Positions 14,727 to 22,151 of a DNA stretch of 51,546 bases are shown piece by piece. Every line of letters starts with the position of its first letter. Position 1 is the first letter of the stretch. A program made the translations under genes and the position numbers. Under the pieces are notes generated by a model that saw only the letters and a list, made by a program, of their open reading frames with translations, ran no database searches and was not told where the DNA came from. Origin of the DNA: Actinomycetes bacterium (GTDB lineage Bacteria; Actinomycetota; Acidimicrobiia; Acidimicrobiales; Poriferisodalaceae); the NCBI GenBank assembly GCA_024228575.1, contig JAAETH010000229.1:1-51546 (forward strand), read 5' to 3'.

Positions 14727-16904
14727 GTGAATCGTCGTGTACGCCGTCAAGCTGAAGCCACCGGCTCGCTGGTCGGGCGCGGATGGCTTCAGCCTCATTG
14801 GCTCGAACGCCAAGCCGACCCCGACTCGCCTGCATACACGGTCGGGGGCGCCGATCCGAGCAACACGACCGGCCGCAACTGGACCATTCTGGGGGCGGTA
14901 GCAACACGTGGGCGCGGTGCTGTCGATCCTCGTGGTCTCGTGGTGACCGGCGGCAGCTATTCGATCGACTGGTGGGTCAAGGGACCCGACGGATGGCGGT
15001 TTCCATCACGAACTGCTGCGGTGCGGCAATCGCTGCTCGATGAAACGCCGGTCGTCGAGACGCGCATGCGGATCGGGAACGGCGATGTGGTTCACCGCAC
15101 ATATGCGATCTCAGGAGGAGATGGGACCGCTGTCATCGAGATAGAGAATGCGACGTCCGAGGCCGTAGCCATCGGTGTCGCTCTGCGTCCCTACGATCTG
15201 ATCGGGCCCGGAAGGATCGACGAGATCTCCTATGACACCGACACGATGGGGGTGGCCGTCGATGGCGAAGTTGCGCTGTTCATGTCGCGCGAACCCGGTG
15301 CCATCTGGGGGTCGAACCTGGCGTTGGGTGATCTCGCCGAACTGCTCGAGCACCGAACCGACGCAGATGATCCAGCCCCGGCATCGGGCATATTGCCTGT
15401 CGAGTGTGGCTCTGGTCTCGGGCAGGCTGTGGTGGTCTTCCCTCTGGTTCACTCGACATCGCTGAAGTTCACGGCCCCATTTCGCGTCAGCGAGCCTTCG
15501 GTGGGCGAAACGCCAAAGCCCTCGGACGTGCCGGCACCTGTGAACGTGGCCAAGGGATGGCTGTCTCAGTCGTCGGCCGGCGCCGAGTTCGATCTTCCCG
15601 CTGGCCCCATCGCCGACACCTTTGCTGCTGCGCGCCGACACCTGATGTTGTTCAAGGTCGGCGCGACGTTCGAGTCGGAACCGATTGGAAGGCCCGGCGT
15701 CGATTGGAACGATGTTGCCCCGATTCTCATGGCGGTGGATCAGATGGGATGGCATCGCGATGCGGCCGAGGCCTTGGTCGGACTCGGCGACCATCAGCGC
15801 CGTTCTGGCGAGATCGAGGGGAGCGGTGGCAAGACGGAGGGAACCGCAGCGGCGCTTGCGGCTCTCGGTCACCACATCCGGCTCAGCCGTGTCGAGGCGA
15901 TGGCGGTCGACCAGGCAGATGTGGTCGTCGGCGCAGTGCGTTTCCTCGATAAACGCCGTCGCAAGGGCGATCGTGACGAGCTGACGGTCGGCCTCCTGCC
16001 TGCGCGCGAAGTGGCTGGGCACCACGAGTTCCGCTACGCCGACAACTTCTGGGCGCTGCGTGCCCTGCTCGATGCCGTCGAGATCCTGACTCTCGCTGGC
16101 GAGACCGAAGCTTCGTCAGATGTAGCCGCAATAGCCGCCGATCTGCGGGTCGACCTTCTCAACTCCTTCGAGGCCGTCATCGACCGATTCGGTTCGGATG
16201 TATTGCCCGCTACTCCGCACAGGTCGATGGACGAGAGGGGGGTCGACTCGCTCGTCGCCGTCTGGCCGACCAGGGTGCTTCGCCCGGAACACCCGATGAT
16301 GGCAGCGACCGCCGACGAGGTCAGACGTCGTTTCATGTACGGGGCCGCCCACCACAACTCGATAGGACCGCGTGGCCTCGCCACCCACCGGACCATGCGG
16401 CTTGCGATGTTCGAACTGCTGGCCGGCGACGACACGTGTCTCGAACGGCTGCGCTGGATGGTCGAGGTCGCCAGTCCGACCTACACCTGGCCCCGCACCA
16501 TCCACCCCCGACTTGGAACCGGCACCTCCGGCGATGGTCACCATGGGTCGGCTACCGCTCATTTTGTGAGCCTCGTGCGCTCGTTGCTCGTTCACTCGCC
16601 GCCTGGCGACGAGCCAGCCCTGACCTTGTTCGGCGTGTTCCCACCCGAGTGGCTCGGTCAACCGATCGAGGTTCACAAAGCCCCGACGGAACATGGGCTT
16701 CTTTCGTTTGCGATCCGTTGGCACGGAGCTCGCCCGGCCATCTTGTGGGAACTCGAGCCGTCCACAAAACGAGGCGTGACCTTGACCATTCCCGGTCTCG
16801 ATCCAACCTGGTCGACGAACCAGATCAAGGGTGATGCACTGCTGGGCGAGCCGCCGGACGACCTCACCGATCAGGTGGCCGATCCGGGTCAGGGTTTCAG
16901 CTGA
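14727..16904 (+). CDS. Predicted (alpha/alpha)6-toroid glycosidase-like protein
   Basis: A 725-residue cytoplasmic protein. The first 280 or so residues look like a beta-sandwich (YTVGGADPSNTTGRNW, then VVETRMRIGNGDVVHRTYAI with repeated beta-strand spacing). The rest is helical, with motifs seen in six-hairpin glycosidases: WNDVAPILMAVDQMGW, YADNFWALRALLDAV and GDGHHGSATAHFVSLVRSLLVH. This layout matches glucoamylase- and debranching-enzyme-like proteins, but catalytic residues cannot be placed with confidence. It starts at GTG 14727 and has no signal peptide. It may act on an intracellular polysaccharide; function unknown. Confidence 0.65.
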   Translation: MNRRVRRQAEATGSLVGRGWLQPHWLERQADPDSPAYTVGGADPSNTTGRNWTILGAVATRGRGAVDPRGLVVTGGSYSIDWWVKGPDGWRFPSRTAAVRQSLLDETPVVETRMRIGNGDVVHRTYAISGGDGTAVIEIENATSEAVAIGVALRPYDLIGPGRIDEISYDTDTMGVAVDGEVALFMSREPGAIWGSNLALGDLAELLEHRTDADDPAPASGILPVECGSGLGQAVVVFPLVHSTSLKFTAPFRVSEPSVGETPKPSDVPAPVNVAKGWLSQSSAGAEFDLPAGPIADTFAAARRHLMLFKVGATFESEPIGRPGVDWNDVAPILMAVDQMGWHRDAAEALVGLGDHQRRSGEIEGSGGKTEGTAAALAALGHHIRLSRVEAMAVDQADVVVGAVRFLDKRRRKGDRDELTVGLLPAREVAGHHEFRYADNFWALRALLDAVEILTLAGETEASSDVAAIAADLRVDLLNSFEAVIDRFGSDVLPATPHRSMDERGVDSLVAVWPTRVLRPEHPMMAATADEVRRRFMYGAAHHNSIGPRGLATHRTMRLAMFELLAGDDTCLERLRWMVEVASPTYTWPRTIHPRLGTGTSGDGHHGSATAHFVSLVRSLLVHSPPGDEPALTLFGVFPPEWLGQPIEVHKAPTEHGLLSFAIRWHGARPAILWELEPSTKRGVTLTIPGLDPTWSTNQIKGDALLGEPPDDLTDQVADPGQGFS

Positions 16905-16936
16905 CCTCGCGCGGCCTTTCCCTCGGGTGTCGGTTC

Positions 16937-17344
16937 TCAAGAAGTGTTGTGGTCGCGGCGCTCCTCGGCATCTCGTGCGAGCCAGTAGGCAACAGTCGAG
17001 CTTCGATCGGCCAGCGATCGCATCAATAGCGACGGCATCTGGACGGTACGTACGTTGGTGACGGCGACAGCGGTAGCGGACACGCGAGCGGACCCGGCAA
17101 CTATGGCGCCGAGCAATGTGCCGCGACCCGCGTGGCCCACCGTTGCATCGTCGACGAACAGCTCGACAACACCGTCGAGCACGATTAGTACCCGCCTGTC
17201 GACGTGGCCTTGCTCGATGATCATCGTTCCTTCGACAAAAGCCATGGCGTGTGACGAACGAATGATCAAGCGACGGTCTCTGGCCGACAATTCCGAGAAA
17301 CCGGGAAGCCGGAACACATTGCTGCGTACGGGCTTGGGGAGCAT
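16937..17344 (-). CDS. Single-domain cyclic-nucleotide-binding protein
   Basis: A 135-residue protein made up almost entirely of a CRP-type cNMP-binding beta-roll: IIEQGHVDRRVLIVLDGVVELFVDD, then GTLLGAIVAGSARVSATAVAVTNVRTVQM. It has no helix-turn-helix or other output domain. The phosphate-binding cassette is not a good match to the RSA-containing consensus, so cAMP binding is uncertain. It is divergent from the pentapeptide lipoprotein gene. Its stop lies 32 bases from the convergent 14727 gene. A TAACGT box sits six bases upstream of the start. Confidence 0.75.
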   Translation of the reverse strand: MLPKPVRSNVFRLPGFSELSARDRRLIIRSSHAMAFVEGTMIIEQGHVDRRVLIVLDGVVELFVDDATVGHAGRGTLLGAIVAGSARVSATAVAVTNVRTVQMPSLLMRSLADRSSTVAYWLARDAEERRDHNTS

Positions 17345-17350
17345 GGCCCC

Positions 17351-17356
17351 ACGTTA
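17351..17356 (-). promoter_or_regulatory. Putative -10 box (TAACGT) for the cNMP-binding gene
   Basis: On the minus strand TAACGT fits TANNNT and ends six bases before ATG 17344, suggesting a leaderless transcript. There is no Shine-Dalgarno sequence. Confidence 0.35.
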
Positions 17357-17449
17357 GAAGAACAACCATCGCCCGTCGAAACCCTCACAGAGGTAGGGGT
17401 TACGTCCGATTGGAGTGGTGTTCGTGTCGAGAGAAGATGGAGACGACAC

Positions 17450-18640
17450 GTGGTCATTCGTCGCATTTCCACAATCGCCGCAGCCCTCGGGTTGCTCGCT
17501 GCCTCCTGCGGGGGTGGTGGGACAACGCCCTCGGGTGCCGCCGACCTCGAGCTGACCACGTCAGAGCCCGAGGTGGCTATCGAGGCCGATATCGAGGTCG
17601 ACACGGTCGATCGCGCCTTGGCCGGAGTCGACATGGACATTGAGGCTGCTCTTGAACTCGCCGTGATCGCCCTCGATGAGCTCGCGTTGGAGTGTGAGAA
17701 CTCCGAGGCTGAGCCGCATCAGAACTCCGACCTGTCCAACCGAGTGTTCACTGGGCCCGATGTGCGTTGTGTCGACTTCTCGGGCACCAACCTCGAGAAC
17801 GCTGTTCTCGAGGGTGTCGATCTCTCGGGGGCCAACTTCGCCGGTGCGAACCTGACCGGAGCCAAGCTCGACGTCATCGCGATGGGTGCAGACTTCACTA
17901 ACGCGATCATCGATGGAACCGACTTCGGCAGTTCGGAGCTGGTCGGAGCCCGCTTTGCCGGAGCTACGATCACAGCCACCGACTTCCCGGACAACCCGGT
18001 TTCCTTGTCGATGGCCGACTTCACTGGCGCAGCGATCGGTTGCAGCCGTCTGAGCGGCGGTCCTGGCGTGATTCTCGCCGATGTGTTGTTCCTGGAAGAG
18101 TGCACTTCGTTGGCCAACTACGAGCGCATCACACTGGGCGGCAGCTTCTACGGTGCCGACCTGCGAGGTGTCGATCTCGCTGCCACATCGCTGCAGACCG
18201 GCGACTTCCGCAGGTCCAACCTCAGCGGCGCCACGTTTGCCGGGTATGGCGTGCTGCCAACGGGTGCCGACTTCTCGGGCTCGGCCATGGTCGGTGTTCA
18301 GATGTCGAACAATGCGATCTACGATGCCGCCTTCGTCGGTGCCGACCTGACCCAGGCAGGGCTCTCACAGATGCTCATCTCGGGTTCGGATCTCGGTGGC
18401 GCGATCCTCGACGGAGCAGACATGTCGAGCACGGTCAGCGAGCGAAATGCCTACGTCGGAGCCAGCTTCGTCGGGACCGTCATGTCGGATGCGAGCGTGT
18501 CGTACGACGATTTCTCGGGAGCGGTATTTGAGGGTGTCGTCGCAGAGGGCCTGGCCGTCGACACGATTTCTTGCCCAGGTGCTGTCTCGAATACCAGCTT
18601 CGGCCTGTGTCTGGAAGAAGCGAGCGAGCGAGTCTTCTAG
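17450..18640 (+). CDS. Secreted pentapeptide-repeat lipoprotein
   Basis: A 396-residue protein. A lipoprotein signal (RRIS followed by a hydrophobic run and the lipobox LLAASC-GGG at about residue 20) is followed by an acidic linker. From about residue 100 to the end there are many A(D/N)[LF]xx pentapeptide repeats, for example NLENAVLEGVDLSGANFAGA. These form a right-handed quadrilateral beta-helix. Four Cys in the mature part (about C81, C107, C200, C219) could form disulfides. GTG 17450 has GGAG nine bases upstream. Most pentapeptide-repeat proteins are cytoplasmic or gyrase-protecting; an envelope lipoprotein version points to a structural or binding role. No function is assigned. Confidence 0.85.
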   Translation: MVIRRISTIAAALGLLAASCGGGGTTPSGAADLELTTSEPEVAIEADIEVDTVDRALAGVDMDIEAALELAVIALDELALECENSEAEPHQNSDLSNRVFTGPDVRCVDFSGTNLENAVLEGVDLSGANFAGANLTGAKLDVIAMGADFTNAIIDGTDFGSSELVGARFAGATITATDFPDNPVSLSMADFTGAAIGCSRLSGGPGVILADVLFLEECTSLANYERITLGGSFYGADLRGVDLAATSLQTGDFRRSNLSGATFAGYGVLPTGADFSGSAMVGVQMSNNAIYDAAFVGADLTQAGLSQMLISGSDLGGAILDGADMSSTVSERNAYVGASFVGTVMSDASVSYDDFSGAVFEGVVAEGLAVDTISCPGAVSNTSFGLCLEEASERVF

Positions 18641-18652
18641 AACCCTGGCGGG

Positions 18653-18658
18653 TACTGT
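18653..18658 (+). promoter_or_regulatory. Putative -10 box (TACTGT) for rnhB
   Basis: TACTGT fits TANNNT and ends seven bases before ATG 18666, which would start the transcript at the start codon. It lies just after the pentapeptide gene stop, so rnhB may have its own promoter. Confidence 0.35.
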
Positions 18659-18665
18659 GGCGCCG

Positions 18666-19334
18666 ATGGCCGCCACCAAAGCTCCGGGTCTGCGCCACGA
18701 GCGGGCGCTCTGGGGCTGTGGCGAGATCGTCGTCGGCATCGACGAGGTCGGTCGTGGCTCCTGGGCCGGTCCTCTGACCCTTGCGGCTGTCGTCTTGCCC
18801 AGCGACAGGCGTGTCAACAACGTCAGGGACTCCAAACAGCTTTCGACGGCGCGTCGCGAACATCTCTACGACAAGATCGTCGATTGGGTGACGTCCTGGT
18901 CGGTCGGGCACGCCTCGGCGCTCGAATGTGACCAGCTGGGTATGTCGGCCGCTCAGCGACTGGCTGCTTCAAGAACGTTGGATGGTTTGGGCGTCGACGC
19001 CGATCATGTGTTGGTCGATGGCCCCTGGGACTTCGTAGGCACCCACCGAACGACATGCATCGTCAAAGGCGACCGGGTCTCATTGTCGATCGCAGCAGCA
19101 TCGGTAATAGCGAAGGTCACCCGCGACCGCATCATGGTCGAGGAAGCGACTCACTTCCCCGCCTACGGGTTCGAGAGCAACAAGGGTTATCCGGCCCCAG
19201 CACACGTTGCAGCTCTCGCCGGATATGGTCCGAGCAGCATCCACAGACGCAGCTGGGCATTCATGGATTCGCTTCCATGGAGCGCACTCGACCGCTACGA
19301 CCGCGAGGCCGCTGCGCAACCGGCGCTCTTCTAG
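18666..19334 (+). CDS. rnhB: Ribonuclease HII
   Basis: A 222-residue RNase HII with the expected motifs: GIDEVGRGSWAGPL (catalytic Asp26 and Glu27), RDSKQL, VLVDGPWDF (third acidic residue) and SLSIAAASVIAKVTRDR. The fourth carboxylate lies in the following helix. The enzyme removes RNA primers and misincorporated ribonucleotides from DNA. ATG 18666 is chosen because the family starts just before the first motif. The longer reading frame from 18396 overlaps the pentapeptide gene. A PPK2 gene follows 18 bases downstream. Confidence 0.93.
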   Translation: MAATKAPGLRHERALWGCGEIVVGIDEVGRGSWAGPLTLAAVVLPSDRRVNNVRDSKQLSTARREHLYDKIVDWVTSWSVGHASALECDQLGMSAAQRLAASRTLDGLGVDADHVLVDGPWDFVGTHRTTCIVKGDRVSLSIAAASVIAKVTRDRIMVEEATHFPAYGFESNKGYPAPAHVAALAGYGPSSIHRRSWAFMDSLPWSALDRYDREAAAQPALF

Positions 19335-19352
19335 ACACGCACAGAGGTACTC

Positions 19353-20168
19353 ATGGGCACCAAGTTCGACAGGTATCGGGTTCGGGAGGGCGACAAGGTC
19401 GATCTCTGCGAGATCGACGCCGACGACAACTCGGCCTTCGACGGCGGCAAGGAGGCCGCAACCGCGAAACTCGACGAGGTTCGCGACGACATTGCTGTAC
19501 TTCAGGAGAGGCTCTACGCCGAGGACAAACACAAGGTGCTCGTGGTGCTTCAGGCGATGGATACCGCAGGCAAGGACAGCACCATTCGCGATGTATTCAA
19601 GGAGACAAGCCCAAACGGTGTGCACACGTTCGCGTTCGGTCGGCCGAGCACCGAGGAGCTGGCTCACGACTACCTCTGGCGAACGCATCAACACACACCT
19701 GGGTCGGGTCAGATCCATATCTTCAACCGCAGTCATTACGAGGACGTTCTGGTCGTGCGGGTCAACGAGTTGGTTCCAGAGAAGACGTGGAAGCGTCGCT
19801 ACGAACACATCAGCAACTTCGAACAGATGCTGGCCGACGAGGGCACGACCATCCTCAAGTTCTTCCTGAACATCAGCCGGGACGAGCAGCGTGAACGCCT
19901 CCAGGAACGGGTCGACCTTCGCGAGAAGAACTGGAAATTCGATCCGGGCGACCTGCCCGTGCGCGCCCGGTGGAACGACTACATGTCGGCGTATGAGGAC
20001 GCCATCGAGAAGACCTCGACCGAGCAGGCGCCGTGGTTTGTGATTCCAGCGAACCGTCGTTGGTATCGCAAGCTGGCGGTGGCCGAGATCGTGAGTGAGG
20101 CGTTGAGAGATCTCGACCCCCGGTTTCCGCCGCCGGCCGCAGGCATCGAAGGGCTGGTGATCGAATGA
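19353..20168 (+). CDS. ppk2: Polyphosphate kinase 2 family protein (probably class III)
   Basis: A 271-residue protein with the PPK2 Walker A motif (AMDTAGKDS, about residue 69), the lid region and the Walker B-side motif FNRSHYEDVLVVRV. It continues with KRRYEHISNFEQMLADEG, DLREKNWKFDPGDL and WFVIPANRRWYRKLAVAEIV. FNRSHYEDVLV is characteristic of the polyphosphate:AMP/NDP phosphotransferases. It would use polyphosphate to phosphorylate AMP and/or ADP. It starts 18 bases after rnhB, and its stop overlaps the methyltransferase start (ATGA). The three genes may be co-transcribed. Confidence 0.92.
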   Translation: MGTKFDRYRVREGDKVDLCEIDADDNSAFDGGKEAATAKLDEVRDDIAVLQERLYAEDKHKVLVVLQAMDTAGKDSTIRDVFKETSPNGVHTFAFGRPSTEELAHDYLWRTHQHTPGSGQIHIFNRSHYEDVLVVRVNELVPEKTWKRRYEHISNFEQMLADEGTTILKFFLNISRDEQRERLQERVDLREKNWKFDPGDLPVRARWNDYMSAYEDAIEKTSTEQAPWFVIPANRRWYRKLAVAEIVSEALRDLDPRFPPPAAGIEGLVIE

Positions 20169-21019
20169 CAAGCGATAGCGGTTCCTCCGCACCAAACGAT
20201 GCGCAGATCAGGTACTGGAACGGGCCCGGAGCCGACGACTGGACCCTCGCCCAGGATCGAATCGAACTCATGCTCGCCCCGTTTGATTCGCTACTACTCG
20301 ACTACGTGGGGTTGGAGGAAGGCCAGAGCGTGCTCGATGTGGGATGTGGTTGTGGATCGACATCGCTGGCGGTTGCTGATGTGATCGGGCCAGATGGCAG
20401 CGTCATCGGCGTCGATGTCAGTACTCCAATGCTCGACCGGGCCAGGATTCGAGCCGGGCGTGGTAGCAACATCAATTTCATCGAGGCCGACGCTCAGACG
20501 ACCGACTTCAAGTCTCTTGGGGTCGATCACATCGTGTCTCGGTTCGGCGTGATGTTCTTCGACAATCCTGTCGCAGCGTTCTCGAACATCGCAACGGCCG
20601 GCGGTCCTGGAGCGCGATTGAGCTTCCTGTGTTGGCGGTCGCCAAAACTGAACCCCTGGTTTGGCTTCGCCGGCAGGGCCGTGAGGGATTTTGTCGAGTT
20701 GCCGCGCCCCGACCGGGGCGGCCCCGGGCCGTTCGCGATGGCCGATCACGAGGTGATCGCCGGCACCGTATTGGGAGCCGGATTCGCAGATCTCGAGATA
20801 TCGGAGCACGAGGTCGAGATCAGTTTCGGAGGTGGAGGTGAGATCGACGAGCTCGTCGACTTCGCCATGGGGTTCGGCCCGGTCGGGCGAGCCGTGGCGG
20901 GCGACGACGACCAGAGCGCCAGGGCTCGCGACGCCCTCACCTCAGCCATCGGTGAACTGTGGAGTGACCGGGCGATCCGTTTCGATGGCTCGTGTTGGTT
21001 GGTTCAGGCGAGGGTCTGA
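20165..21019 (+). CDS. SAM-dependent class I methyltransferase
   Basis: A 284-residue Rossmann-fold methyltransferase with motif I VLDVGCGCGSTSLAVAD (SAM-binding glycine-rich loop, about residue 56), motif II VIGVDVSTPML and the later VSRFGVMFFDNPVAAF. This matches the UbiE/methyltransferase-11 group. The substrate is unknown. ATG 20165 overlaps the ppk2 stop by four bases. Confidence 0.88.
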   Translation: MTSDSGSSAPNDAQIRYWNGPGADDWTLAQDRIELMLAPFDSLLLDYVGLEEGQSVLDVGCGCGSTSLAVADVIGPDGSVIGVDVSTPMLDRARIRAGRGSNINFIEADAQTTDFKSLGVDHIVSRFGVMFFDNPVAAFSNIATAGGPGARLSFLCWRSPKLNPWFGFAGRAVRDFVELPRPDRGGPGPFAMADHEVIAGTVLGAGFADLEISEHEVEISFGGGGEIDELVDFAMGFGPVGRAVAGDDDQSARARDALTSAIGELWSDRAIRFDGSCWLVQARV

Positions 21020-21040
21020 GCTCCGGGGGAAATCTAGGAG

Positions 21041-21046
21041 TACGAT
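21041..21046 (+). promoter_or_regulatory. Putative -10 box (TACGAT) for the NifU-N gene
   Basis: TACGAT fits TANNNT and ends seven bases before ATG 21054. A GGAG at about 21037-21040 could instead be a distant ribosome-binding site, so the leaderless reading is not certain. Confidence 0.3.
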
Positions 21047-21053
21047 CTCGGAC

Positions 21054-21344
21054 ATGGGCCAGAGCGTTCGAGTGGTCGAGAAGAAGTCAGAAGTTTTTCC
21101 CGGCACGGTCCGGTACGAAACAGATCGACCGCTCAGCGGCACAGGGCACAAGACGTATACAAATGCCGAGGGAGCGATCAACGATCTCGACCCGGCCGAT
21201 GTTCTTGCTCGACGGTTGTTCGAACGTGGTGGCATTGAACACGTTCATGTGAACGGCAACATCATCACCATCAGGTACGAACGAGGTTCCGATTCCGACG
21301 GGGTGGTCGAACTGGTCGAGAACCTGTTCCTTCACTACACCTGA
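21054..21344 (+). CDS. Stand-alone NifU N-terminal (Nfu-N-like) domain protein
   Basis: A 96-residue protein matching the Nfu N-terminal domain pattern: FPGTVRYETDRPL, then DLDPADVLARRLFERGGIEHVHVNGNIITIRY. In Nfu scaffolds this domain sits before the CxxC domain that holds the iron-sulfur cluster. Here no Cys is present at all, so it cannot ligate a cluster by itself. Similar single-domain proteins are common in actinobacteria and have no settled function. ATG 21054 is chosen because the longer frame from 20832 overlaps the methyltransferase gene. Confidence 0.8.
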   Translation: MGQSVRVVEKKSEVFPGTVRYETDRPLSGTGHKTYTNAEGAINDLDPADVLARRLFERGGIEHVHVNGNIITIRYERGSDSDGVVELVENLFLHYT

Positions 21345-21357
21345 CCCCCTCGCCCTA

Positions 21358-21386
21358 TTGTCAGTCGAACTGATGTTCGATAGATT
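21358..21386 (+). promoter_or_regulatory. SOS (LexA) promoter of imuA-imuB
   Basis: The 16-bp palindrome TCGAACTGATGTTCGA at 21365-21380 is a perfect match to the actinobacterial LexA box TCGAAC-N4-GTTCGA. It fills the 17-bp spacer between a -35-like TTGTCA (21358-21363) and a -10 TAGATT (21381-21386). Bound LexA would block RNA polymerase directly. The imuA start codon lies seven bases after the -10 box, so the transcript is probably leaderless. Confidence 0.88.
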
Positions 21387-21392
21387 TGAGGG

Positions 21393-22151
21393 GTGAGCAA
21401 AGGTTCGGTAGCTCGGCAACTGAGGTCTGTCACCTCTCCTCTCACGCTTGCTCGTGACAACGTCTTGCCTCTGGACGATGCCCTCGCCACAGTCATGCCC
21501 GGAGGAGTACTACGTCGAGGCACCTCGGTCGTGCTCGACGGCGTTGTCGCAACTTCTCTTGCTCTCGGTCTCGCCTCGCGGGCCAGCGTCGAAGGGTCGT
21601 GGGTCGCATTTGTTGGTCTTGACCTCCTGTGTCTGCCGACCGCAGAAGAGTTCGGCCTCGACCTGACCCATGTCGCACTTGTGGACGATCCCGGCGACCA
21701 ATGGGCAAATGTCATGTCGACTCTTGTCGGAGCGATCGACGTCGTCGTCACCTCAACACCAGAAAGGATCAGGGCACGGGATGGGAGAAGACTTGCGGCC
21801 CGTCTGCGCGAACGCGGCAGCGTCATCATCGAGCTCAAGTGTGGCCCCAGGTCGGCGATGCAGGGGGACGTTGTGCTCTCAGTCGACCGTCAGCGTTGGT
21901 ATGGGCTCGGGTGGGGTCATGGTTGCCTGCGCAGCCGCAGGGTCACCGTCAATGTGTCCGGGCGCGGGGCGGCGTCGATGTCGCGGGCTGTCGACCTGTT
22001 GTTGCCCGGCGATTCCGGCCGTCCTGAAGCCGTCGAACAGGCGGCGGCTCCAGAGGTGTTCCAGACATACGACACCGTTGCCGATGTCGCCGACCTGACC
22101 GCTCGTCTGGCAACGAAGGTTGCAGCCCGAACCGTCGAAGCCGGAGCATAG
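21393..22151 (+). CDS. imuA: ImuA-like mutasome protein (RecA fold)
   Basis: A 252-residue protein upstream of imuB. The pattern LPLDDALATVMPGGVLRRGTSVVLDG, then SWVAFVGLDLLCLPTAEEFGLDL and VDVVVTSTPERI is typical of the RecA-related ImuA/ImuA' accessory proteins of actinobacteria. The Walker A position reads DGVVATSLAL and lacks the GKT/S needed for ATP binding, so ATPase activity is unlikely. In mycobacteria ImuA' works with ImuB and DnaE2 in damage-induced mutagenesis. GTG 21393 is chosen because it is 12 bases after a perfect SOS box and seven after the -10. The stop touches the imuB start. Confidence 0.85.
   Translation: MSKGSVARQLRSVTSPLTLARDNVLPLDDALATVMPGGVLRRGTSVVLDGVVATSLALGLASRASVEGSWVAFVGLDLLCLPTAEEFGLDLTHVALVDDPGDQWANVMSTLVGAIDVVVTSTPERIRARDGRRLAARLRERGSVIIELKCGPRSAMQGDVVLSVDRQRWYGLGWGHGCLRSRRVTVNVSGRGAASMSRAVDLLLPGDSGRPEAVEQAAAPEVFQTYDTVADVADLTARLATKVAARTVEAGA

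Noticed and set aside
21358-21386. TTGTCAGT at the imuA -35 resembles the PafBC-type RecA-NDp promoter (TTGTCRGTG-N8-TANNNT), suggesting dual control
   Set aside because: The spacing from TTGTCAGTC to the TAGATT box is 14, not 8, and the ninth base differs. The fit is explained by an ordinary -35 around a LexA box.
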